A stretch of 5,618 bases of DNA. It comes from Candidatus Brockarchaeota archaeon. Its GTDB lineage: Archaea; Thermoproteota; EX4484-205; DTQO01. Shown here in pieces: positions 1 to 4,997 of the stretch; position 1 is the first letter of the stretch; each line of letters begins with the position of its first letter. A program made the position numbers and the translations under genes. Location of the stretch: positions 1 through 5,618 of the forward strand of contig JAFNJA010000133.1 of assembly GCA_017601265.1 (NCBI GenBank). The letters are read 5' to 3'. The notes under the pieces are model-generated. The model searched no databases. It saw only the letters and a list, made by a program, of their open reading frames with translations, and had not been told where the DNA came from.

Positions 1-11
1 GTAACTTGGCG

Positions 12-146
12 TCAGGTGAATCTGTATTTCACGATGCGGCAATGCTTAGAGGAAAGGCTGAGGATGCATGCGATAGCCACTGAGCCTCCACGATACGCCG
101 ATGCTTGATCGACCGTGTTGACTCTCTTCTTTGAATTGTTCCTCAT
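12..146 (-). other. Unassigned 5' stretch with a weak 44-codon ORF
   Basis: Bases 1-184 hold no gene I can support. The longest candidate is a minus-strand ORF from ATG at 146 to TGA at 12. Its product would begin MRNNSKKRVNTVDQ and end CRIVKYRFT. It is basic and serine-rich, with no recognisable domain and no clear Shine-Dalgarno sequence before the ATG. The other minus-strand frames across 1-146 are also partly open, so this may be decayed coding DNA downstream of the interrupted frame at 185-409. I would not treat it as a gene without homologues. Confidence 0.12.
30..106 (+). repeat. Imperfect direct repeat, 15 of 18 bases
   Basis: CACGATGCGGCAATGCTT at 30-47 recurs as CACGATACGCCGATGCTT at 89-106, 59 bases downstream, with three substitutions. 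There is no gene in this stretch to which the repeat can be tied. It could be a residue of duplicated or mobile DNA, or a chance match. Confidence 0.25.
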
Positions 147-184
147 CTCAAGTCAACCGCCTACGCATGCTGGCGGGATGAGCA

Positions 185-409
185 TTATCGCCCTTCAAAA
201 CGCGTGTCGATCGGTATCGCTTCGTAGCCGTACCTCTTGAACTCTCTCTAGCGGTCCCTCAGCTCCGTTACAGCATCCTCGTACGTCGGATCGTGCCAAG
301 CCTTTGTCAACAGTGCCGGCGCCTTCAGCTCGAAGCTGATCGTCTAGCAGCCGACCGACTTCTCCTCTATGGCTGGCGGGAGGCTCCTAACCAGAGGCGC
401 CGCCACCAT
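185..409 (-). pseudogene. Coding-like remnant interrupted by two TAG codons
   Basis: Read on the minus strand from an ATG at 409 (product start MVAAPLVRSLPPAIEEK) to TAA at 187-185, this frame spans 74 codons broken only by TAG at 346-344 and TAG at 250-248. Codon choice is clearly coding-like: most codons end in G or C, and GAG, AAG, AGG and CTG recur, as in the intact genes nearby. The pieces between the stops read TISFELKAPALL..., HDPTYEDAVTELRDR and REFKRYGYEAIPIDTRFEGR. I do not recognise the family. The frame stays open upstream to another in-frame TAG at 499-497. The simplest reading is a dead gene, perhaps with tryptophan TGG codons mutated to TAG; translation through TAG is a remoter alternative. 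The plus-strand 71-codon ORF over this stretch looks like its shadow. Confidence 0.4.
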
Positions 410-512
410 AGGAACTCGGAGACTAGAACGCCCCCCATCCAACAAGGTCGCCGAGGAATGGAGGGAGAAATAGGCAAATACGGATATGAAATAAGCCTAC
501 ATTGGTAGAAGA

Positions 513-548
513 CTTAAATAATGGGGAAATTTAATAATATGGGGAAAA
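513..548 (+). promoter_or_regulatory. vapBC promoter with tandem operator-like repeats
   Basis: A TATA-like CTTAAATA lies at 513-520, about 35 bases before the vapB ATG, which predicts a transcript starting near 542-544 with a leader of about 10 bases or less. Overlapping it, the 9-mer ATGGGGAAA occurs at 521-529 and again at 539-547, 18 bp apart, within an AATAAT-rich context. VapB-type antitoxins bind their own promoters, so these repeats are candidate autoregulatory sites. The binding is inferred; the box and the repeats are seen. Confidence 0.45.
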
Positions 549-551
549 TAT

Positions 552-794
552 ATGATTATGGTAATTAAGAAGGTAGATTCCCAAGGCAGGATATCCCTTC
601 CTGCGGAGTGGAGGAAGGAGGTGCTGGGGGATTCCAAGGAAGTTTGCATGTTTCGCGAAGGGGAGTTCCTGGTCGTGAGGCCGAAACGCGAACCTGACTT
701 AGTGCGGCATTTTGACTCGATCGCGGTTGACGTAGAGGCGGAAACTTTCGGCGATTACCATCGGTTGAAGAATGCGCTTTTGAGGGAAAAGTGA
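552..794 (+). CDS. vapB: VapB-type antitoxin, SpoVT/AbrB-fold DNA-binding protein
   Basis: This 80-residue protein is the likely antitoxin of the pair with the PIN toxin that follows. Residues 3-45 fit the swapped-hairpin AbrB/MazE fold: VIKKVDSQGRISLPAEWRKEV matches the family pattern of beta strand, D-x-x-G-R-I-x-L-P, then a helix, followed by the short strands VCMFREGEFLVVRP. The C-terminal half (about 48-80), rich in acidic residues and ending in a basic helix, is where VapB proteins usually grip and block their toxin. The TGA stop directly abuts the toxin ATG, so the two genes should be co-transcribed and probably co-translated. ATG at 552 is used here; ATG at 558 (residue 3) is equally possible and starts exactly at the conserved domain. 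The family assignment rests on the motif and the neighbour. Confidence 0.87.
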   Translation: MIMVIKKVDSQGRISLPAEWRKEVLGDSKEVCMFREGEFLVVRPKREPDLVRHFDSIAVDVEAETFGDYHRLKNALLREK

Positions 795-1214
795 ATGCGT
801 TTTATAGACGGGTCCGCTTTCCTATACGCTTTCTTAAAACCCAAAAGGCCTTTGCCCCGGAAAGTGGCCGAGATGAAAGCCAATGCCCAAAGCATATTGA
901 GGAGGGTAAATGAAGGAGAGGAAGTGCTCACTAGCGTAGTCCACGTATCCGAGATCGCGAACATCCTGGAGGCAAGGATCGCGCTTACCGAGTGCGGACG
1001 GATTGTCGGCGACATCGTCAGCAAGAGCAGCGTAAGGGTGGTCGACGTGACCAAGAATCTTTATGTTGCCTCAATGCATACGGCTGACGTTCATGACGTA
1101 AGCGTAAACGATGCCCTTGCCCTTAACATAATGAAGGACAGGGACATTAACGAGATATACAGCTTCGACAAGCATTTCGACAATATGCCAGAGATAAGAA
1201 GATTAACAAGGTAA
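795..1214 (+). CDS. vapC: VapC-type PIN-domain ribonuclease toxin
   Basis: This 139-residue single PIN domain is the toxin of a VapBC pair, predicted to be a Mg-dependent RNase in the cytoplasm. PIN toxins cut tRNA, rRNA or mRNA; the target cannot be told from sequence. The four acidic residues expected at the active site all appear present: D5 in FIDGSAFLYAF, E53 in HVSEIANIL, D106 in VNDALAL and D125 in SFDKHFD. The length is normal for the family and the reading frame is intact, so the toxin looks functional. The start is well fixed: a GAGGG Shine-Dalgarno sequence at 782-786, inside the end of vapB, sits 8 bases before the ATG, and the vapB stop and this ATG are adjacent with no gap. The gene ends in TAA and runs convergently towards the glycoside hydrolase. 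Confidence 0.94.
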   Translation: MRFIDGSAFLYAFLKPKRPLPRKVAEMKANAQSILRRVNEGEEVLTSVVHVSEIANILEARIALTECGRIVGDIVSKSSVRVVDVTKNLYVASMHTADVHDVSVNDALALNIMKDRDINEIYSFDKHFDNMPEIRRLTR

Positions 1215-1356
1215 ACAAAGGCTCGAGCTTCCTGAGGGCTATCTTTAGGCCCATTTGCGCGCGCTTCTCCTCTTCATTCGGCCTCTTCTCGATCAACAAT
1301 AAACATGGAAGTCGAAGAAAGAGAGTTTATCGAGATCGATTTGATCCACATAGCAT

Positions 1357-3108
1357 TCATGGGCGGACCTCGATCGCGGCGGCTTGCGCATTTATTTTCC
1401 TGATGGTTTCGACGTCGAACTTTGCTCGCCGCTCGTAGCTCGACAACCCGTTAACTTCCTGCTCGATGTCGTAAAGTTGCGTGTAGCAAAAAGCCGAAAT
1501 CCTGGGGTTCGACAGCAGGGTTTCGGTCAAAGACTCGTACCGGGCCAAAAACTCTTCAGCCGTCGACGGCCTTTTTCCGTAACCCCAGGCTTTGCGGTCT
1601 TTGGGATTCCCGGGGTTCCACCAAGTTCCCCCGTACTCGCTGACCATCACGGGCTGGCCTGAATATTCCGCGCTTTCTTCCCTGAAGTTTACCCAAAGAT
1701 CTGTGCTCGAACCCGTTTCGCCGAACCTTTCGTAATGCGACCTAAATACCTCTGGGTCCTGCTCGTAGTCGTGCACGTCGAAGATGTCCGTTTCGACGTG
1801 GACGTACCCGCTGGAGTCTATGACGGGCCTGGTCGGGTCGATCAATTTGGTGACCTTTACGACCCTTCTGACGAAATCGACAACGTCCTTGTCTGACTTC
1901 TTGAACACCCTTTCGTTGAAAGGTGTCCAGATGACGAGCGAGGGGTGGTTGAGGTCCCGCTCCACCGCTTCGATCCACCCGTCAAAAAAATCTTCCCTGG
2001 CTTTCGGGTTCGACAAGTCGCAACCCCAGTCCGCGTACTCGCCCGTCACGAGGTACCCAAGCTTGTCCGCCCAGTAGAGGAACCTTGGCTCGAAGACCTT
2101 TTGGTGGAGCCTCGCCCCGTCGAACCCCATCTCCTTCGCCAACTCTATGTCCTTCCTGAGGGCTTCGTCCGAGGGGGCGGTGTAGACGCCGTCGGGGTAG
2201 TACCCTTGGTCCAGTACGAGCCTCAGGAACCTCTTCCTGCCGTTCAGCAAAATCGAGTTTCCTTTCACTTCCACCCTCCTCAACCCCAAGCAGGAGTCGA
2301 CCGAATCCGTATCGCCTGATTCGCCCATGACCTCGAGCCGGACGTCGTAGAGGATAGGATCTTCAGGGTTCCACGCCTTCAACCCATCAGTTTCCAAAGA
2401 CAACGTCGGCGGTTCAGTCCGCAAGAGCCTGCTCGAAGCTACCTCTCGACCTTCTAGCGAAATCGTGGCTTTGGCGTTGGCCAACTCCTTTTTCCCCCCG
2501 AGCTTTATCTCGACGTAGACCTTCGCGCCGTCGTGGCTCGGCAAGAAGCGGAAATAGCGTACGTACGTTTTTGGCACCGCCTCCAGCCAAACCGTCTGCC
2601 ATATGCCCGTAACCCTGGTGTAGTAGCATCCGAAAGATTTAAGGCGCGGGCTCTGCTTTCCGCTCGCTTGCAGCCCGCTCCTGTTGCCGTCCCGCGCCGC
2701 AACGACGACTTCGTTCCGCTTTTCGAACGATATGGAATCCGTTACGTCGAACGAGAAGGGGGTGTAACCGCCTTTGTGCGATCCGACCTTCCTACCGTTC
2801 ACCCAGACTTCGGCCTCGTAATCGACGGCGCCGAAGTGGAGGAGGACCCTATTGCCCGACCAATTCCTTGGTATTTTGAAATTCCTCTTGTACCACACTT
2901 CTTCCATGAAGCCCGTCTCGCGGATGCCCGAAAGCTCGCTCTCCGGCGGGAATGGGACGACGATCTCCCGGGAAAACTCCTCCGTAGGCCCGCGCTCCTT
3001 TTTTCTTCCCGCATGCCGAGGCGTGTGGAATCGCCACCTCCCGTTCAGGTTAAGCCAATTTTCCCGCTTGAAATCCGGCCTCGGATGCTCCGGCCTAGGA
3101 ACGGCCAT
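1357..3108 (-). CDS. Glycoside hydrolase family 2 (beta-galactosidase/glucuronidase-like)
   Basis: This 583-residue retaining glycosidase has the family 2 layout. A sugar-binding jelly-roll domain (about 5-178) holds RPEHPRPDF, NWLNLNGRW and YYTRVTGIWQTVWLE; an immunoglobulin-like domain follows (about 180-280); then a TIM barrel (about 285-583). The acid/base Glu is E399 in WTPFNER and the nucleophile is E491 in MVSEYGG; the late-barrel signature CYTQLYDIEQEVNG is also present. No signal peptide or membrane segment is visible, so it should act in the cytoplasm on imported oligosaccharides. The substrate (galactoside, glucuronide, mannoside or other) cannot be read from sequence, and no transporter or sugar gene adjoins it. 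The start is uncertain: ATG at 3108 puts the family's usual N-terminal PRPEHPRP motif at the start, while an in-frame TTG at 3126 would add six residues (MGLPKG). The gene is intact and ends in TGA. Confidence 0.96.
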   Translation of the reverse strand: MAVPRPEHPRPDFKRENWLNLNGRWRFHTPRHAGRKKERGPTEEFSREIVVPFPPESELSGIRETGFMEEVWYKRNFKIPRNWSGNRVLLHFGAVDYEAEVWVNGRKVGSHKGGYTPFSFDVTDSISFEKRNEVVVAARDGNRSGLQASGKQSPRLKSFGCYYTRVTGIWQTVWLEAVPKTYVRYFRFLPSHDGAKVYVEIKLGGKKELANAKATISLEGREVASSRLLRTEPPTLSLETDGLKAWNPEDPILYDVRLEVMGESGDTDSVDSCLGLRRVEVKGNSILLNGRKRFLRLVLDQGYYPDGVYTAPSDEALRKDIELAKEMGFDGARLHQKVFEPRFLYWADKLGYLVTGEYADWGCDLSNPKAREDFFDGWIEAVERDLNHPSLVIWTPFNERVFKKSDKDVVDFVRRVVKVTKLIDPTRPVIDSSGYVHVETDIFDVHDYEQDPEVFRSHYERFGETGSSTDLWVNFREESAEYSGQPVMVSEYGGTWWNPGNPKDRKAWGYGKRPSTAEEFLARYESLTETLLSNPRISAFCYTQLYDIEQEVNGLSSYERRAKFDVETIRKINAQAAAIEVRP

Positions 3109-3185
3109 GCCCTTTGGCAATCCCAAGACATTAATTAATTCATTCCTACACGTAATACTTCAAAATTTCGTGATACTTTAAGCAA
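3109..3185 (-). promoter_or_regulatory. AT-rich promoter region of the glycoside hydrolase
   Basis: On the minus strand an AATTAATTAA box lies at 3140-3131, about 28 bases before the ATG at 3108. This fits a TATA element for a leaderless transcript from that ATG. Further TATA-like boxes (AAGTATTA around 3160-3153 and CTTAAAG around 3182-3176) could serve the TTG at 3126 or a short leader. No Shine-Dalgarno sequence precedes either start, in keeping with leaderless initiation. Several boxes compete, so the exact start is not settled. Confidence 0.35.
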
Positions 3186-3360
3186 CAGATCGTGGTGTTA
3201 TCGGATATCCGAATCGCGTCAGTGTCACTTCATGAAGTATTCTAGCTGCTATATGATTGGAACTATCTAGCCAACATATATTCCATATGTTTGGTCTTTT
3301 ATACGCCCGACATCGACGATATTTGTGATTGCGAAGTTCCGGCATAATGGCTATTTCCAC
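3178..3360 (-). CDS. Small hypothetical ORF, 60 residues, basic
   Basis: This ORF runs from GTG at 3360 to TAA at 3180-3178, upstream of the hydrolase in the same orientation. In its favour, GGAGG at 3371-3367 lies 6 bases before the GTG, an ideal Shine-Dalgarno spacing, and the frame points into the hydrolase 52-70 bases further on, so a short leader gene or co-transcribed peptide is conceivable. The product (MEIAIMPELRNHKYRRC at the start, FGYPITPRSVA at the end) is rich in Arg and His and has no family I recognise. Against it, codon use (CGT, CGA, TGT, ATA) differs from the secure genes here, and two perfect palindromes lie inside it, suggesting non-coding regulatory DNA instead. Confidence 0.2.
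   Translation of the reverse strand: MEIAIMPELRNHKYRRCRAYKRPNIWNICWLDSSNHIAARILHEVTLTRFGYPITPRSVA
3201..3238. repeat. Two perfect 12-bp palindromes 26 bp apart
   Basis: TCGGATATCCGA at 3201-3212 and ACTTCATGAAGT at 3227-3238 are each perfect inverted repeats with no spacer. Their centres are 26 bp apart, about two and a half helical turns. They lie 93-130 bases upstream of the hydrolase ATG. The two sequences are not copies of one another, so if they are operators they would serve different dimeric regulators. The symmetry is seen; the role is inferred. Confidence 0.4.
3271..3294. repeat. AT-rich inverted repeat (hairpin)
   Basis: CCAACATAT at 3271-3279 pairs with ATATGTTTGG at 3285-3294 around a five-base loop, giving a nine-pair stem with one bulged T. 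On the plus strand it is followed by TCTTTT, which could weakly terminate transcription. No plus-strand gene ends just before it, so an operator or a chance structure is as likely. Confidence 0.3.
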
Positions 3361-3515
3361 GTCTCGCCTCCATCAAGGTTGAGCTGTGCGCAGGGGTTGC
3401 AGATCGAGGTGGGCGTAAAGGAATGTACAAGGCAAGATCGACGCTTCAAAAGCCATGTAAAGCAACCGTCCCCAGGCAAGCGGCTCAGCAGCAAAATAAC
3501 TACTTGAAAGGCAAA

Positions 3516-3550
3516 CGTTTAAATCCAAATTCTTCGCTCATATCGTTGTG
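3516..3550 (+). promoter_or_regulatory. Leaderless promoter of the MNT-HEPN pair
   Basis: GTTTAAAT at 3517-3524, preceded by an A-rich CAAAC that may act as the TFB-recognition element, is centred about 27 bases before the GTG at 3548. That is the usual TATA-to-start distance in archaea, so transcription should begin at or next to the start codon. No Shine-Dalgarno sequence precedes the GTG, which agrees with leaderless translation. Confidence 0.55.
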
Positions 3551-3991
3551 GAATTTCTCGAAGTCGTAAGGAAAATCGCGGTGGATAACCAGTTCATTGC
3601 AGGGATCATACTCTTCGGCTCCGCCGCGAGGGGGGAAGAGGAAGAGAAAAGCGATTTGGACCTGATCGTATTGTGGGAGAACTTAAATGTCGATCCTGGA
3701 AAGCGCCACGCGCACATCTATAGCGTCATTTCCAAGTATTTTCCCTACAACAAGCCAACTGTACTTGAAATGGAGTATTCTGGCTTTTTGAATATAAAAA
3801 AGGCGACGCCGTTGGTAGTCAACATAATTTGGGATGGCGTCGTCCTCTATGACAGGCACGGGAAGCTGAAGGATTTCATGTCGAACGCGAGGGATCAGCT
3901 CGTGGCCAAGGGCCTCGTGAGGAGGAAGGCGGGGAAGTATTACTATTGGGAATTGCCAAAGCCTGGCGCTAAGGTGGAATTGGAGGCGTGA
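3548..3991 (+). CDS. MNT-type nucleotidyltransferase (antitoxin partner)
   Basis: This 147-residue protein belongs to the minimal nucleotidyltransferase (pol-beta-fold) group. The signature is complete at residues 24-39: GSAARG, an unusual four-Glu run, then SDLDLI, giving the metal-binding D36 and D38. The third carboxylate is probably E74 or E76 in TVLEMEY, where many family members have Asp. The later VNIIWDGVVLYDR and the aromatic C-terminus around YYYWELPKPG resemble archaeal members paired with HEPN proteins. In characterised MNT-HEPN pairs, the MNT protein adds AMP to the HEPN RNase and so neutralises it; that role here is inferred from family and order. Translation starts at GTG 3548, supported by the TATA box. 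The stop overlaps the HEPN start by four bases (GTGA), indicating translational coupling. Confidence 0.93.
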   Translation: MEFLEVVRKIAVDNQFIAGIILFGSAARGEEEEKSDLDLIVLWENLNVDPGKRHAHIYSVISKYFPYNKPTVLEMEYSGFLNIKKATPLVVNIIWDGVVLYDRHGKLKDFMSNARDQLVAKGLVRRKAGKYYYWELPKPGAKVELEA

Positions 3992-4335
3992 ACGTGGAGA
4001 TAGACCCTGAAGATGAGGTAGCTTTCAGGCTCGATGTAGCCAAGGAACAGCTTGAAGCTGCGATGAAGAGGTTCGGCGTGGAGGATTGGGTTGGGACCGT
4101 GCAGGCATCGCAACTCACGGCCGAAAATGCTGCGAAGGCGTTGATCGCGCATTTCCACTTGCCTAGCTGGACCCGTGACCCGTCGGACGAGCTGAGGGAC
4201 GTTTTGGGCGGAATTCCGAATGACTTTAGAGGCGAGATCGATGCTTTGATCGACATAGTCAGCGCGCTAGCTCCTGAGCATGGAAGGGCAAGCTACGGGG
4301 TGCCTGCCGAGCGAATAACTCCTGGGCGATTATAA
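3988..4335 (+). CDS. HEPN-domain protein, C-terminus lost by frameshift
   Basis: This 115-residue partner of the MNT protein has the first helices of a HEPN domain: a charged helix at about 8-30 (EVAFRLDVAKEQLEAAMKRFG), the core helix WVGTVQASQLTAENAAKALIA at 34-54, the loop WTRDPSDELRDVL, and EIDALIDIVSALAPEHG before the conserved-looking tail ASYGVPAERITPG. The frame then runs into TAA after only R-L. The +1 frame carries on with the expected last helix to 4426, so the original protein was probably 145 residues and one G too many in the GGG at 4324-4326 breaks it. A canonical R-x4-6-H RNase motif is not apparent in the readable part. GTG at 3988 overlaps the MNT stop; GTG at 3994 is a good alternative because GGAGG at 3982-3986 lies 7 bases before it. 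The gene may be inactive, recoded, or misread at this base. Confidence 0.85.
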   Translation: MNVEIDPEDEVAFRLDVAKEQLEAAMKRFGVEDWVGTVQASQLTAENAAKALIAHFHLPSWTRDPSDELRDVLGGIPNDFRGEIDALIDIVSALAPEHGRASYGVPAERITPGRL

Positions 4336-4426
4336 CAAGGCGATCGCCGAGGTTGCCCTCGAGAAGGCTCGCTTAACTCTTGACATTTCCAAAAGAGTTT
4401 TAAGGCACTTTAACTATCCGCTCTGA
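4327..4426 (+). pseudogene. Out-of-frame C-terminal helix of the HEPN protein
   Basis: In the frame one base downstream of the HEPN ORF, bases 4328-4423 encode DYNKAIAEVALEKARLTLD followed by ISKRVLRHFNYPL, then TGA at 4424-4426. The amphipathic pattern with alternating Ala, Glu and Lys fits the final long HEPN helix, and it joins smoothly to AERITPG before the break if one G is removed from GGG at 4324-4326. It has no start codon or ribosome site of its own, so it is best read as the severed end of the gene at 3988. Confidence 0.7.
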
Positions 4427-4488
4427 CCGGGCGCACCCTATTTCAATTATTAAAATGATATCAATATCCGCATCCAATCTAAAATGCT

Positions 4489-4859
4489 TCAAGGGAAATG
4501 TTCCATAGCGCATGCCTTCTCAAGCTTTCTAGTAAAGAATTCACTTAAAAATCTCAAAAGTCATAAATCCTATTGCAGGTTCATCGCCATCTCCATCAGA
4601 ACGGACTTCTAAAACATCTATTTTAACTCCTCACCTGCGCGAACCTACTTTTTGCCATTACCTAGACTTCTGTCTCGTATCCATCGCCTACGGAATGTAA
4701 CCATCGCCTTGCTGCCTCGTGGCTCGCCTTGAAGCCGAGTTCATTTGACAAAGCTCCGGCCCTACTGGGACCGAGATCCTTGACGTACGTCTTGACAGCC
4801 AAGGCTTTGACAGCGGAGGAATCCTCTACTAGGAAAAGAGATTTTATCGCTGAACAGTG
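4489..4859 (-). pseudogene. Degraded transposase-like gene remnant
   Basis: Three successive minus-strand frames join into one broken coding trace. From 4859 to 4665 the frame is open and encodes a helix-turn-helix-like stretch at 4823-4665: DSSAVKALAVKTYVKDLG, then GALSNELGFKASHEAARRWLH. It ends at TAG 4664-4662. A second frame, one base shifted, covers 4627-4544 (VKIDVLEVRSDGDGDEPAIG, then FMTFEIFK). A third covers 4542-4492 (EFFTRKLEKACAMEHFP). The SHEAxRRW helix followed by an (I/V)D...EVRxDG strand resembles the N-terminal DNA-binding region and first catalytic Asp of archaeal DDE transposases of the IS6-like kind; this is pattern recognition, not a search result. No terminal inverted repeats or later DDE motifs were found. 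The rest of 4427-4997 holds only the promoter of the next gene. Confidence 0.45.
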
Positions 4860-4945
4860 CTATTAAATGGTCTAGATTCGTTCCCATCTATTTCGTAGCG
4901 AAGTATGAGCCCGGACCTATTTGGCAATCTCGCTGGTTTCTTAGG

Positions 4946-4993
4946 AAAGTTAATAAGAGGAATGCCGTAAACGAAGGCCGCGTTTGGAGGGAT
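4946..4993 (+). promoter_or_regulatory. Promoter and ribosome binding site of the PK-domain gene
   Basis: GTTAATAA at 4949-4956 is a TATA-like box that would place the transcript start near 4978-4981, giving a leader of about 20 bases. Within that leader GGAGG at 4986-4990 lies 7 bases before the ATG at 4998, a strong Shine-Dalgarno sequence. This makes the gene a separate, leadered transcription unit, unlike the apparently leaderless MNT gene. Confidence 0.5.
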
Positions 4994-4997
4994 TGCG

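Noticed and set aside
293..508. 71-codon plus-strand ORF
   Set aside because: The product is Arg/Gln-rich with no recognisable fold, there is no ribosome site, and the opposite strand over the same stretch has much better coding character.
755..1054. 99-codon minus-strand ORF
   Set aside because: It is antisense to vapB and vapC, both supported by motifs and spacing.
1304..1402. 32-codon plus-strand ORF starting MEVEEREFIEID
   Set aside because: Very short, without a ribosome site, and it runs into the 3' end of the hydrolase on the opposite strand.
2533..3138. 201-codon plus-strand ORF
   Set aside because: It lies wholly antisense to the glycoside hydrolase, whose domains and catalytic motifs are clear on the minus strand; the long open frame follows from the hydrolase's codon bias.
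3325..3507. 60-codon plus-strand GTG ORF
   Set aside because: No ribosome site, no recognisable domain, and it overlaps other weak frames in a region that looks regulatory.
4435..4922. CCTATTT-containing similarity at both ends of the transposase-like remnant, considered as target-site or terminal repeats
   Set aside because: Only about seven bases match exactly and the flanks do not align without gaps; too weak to call a repeat.
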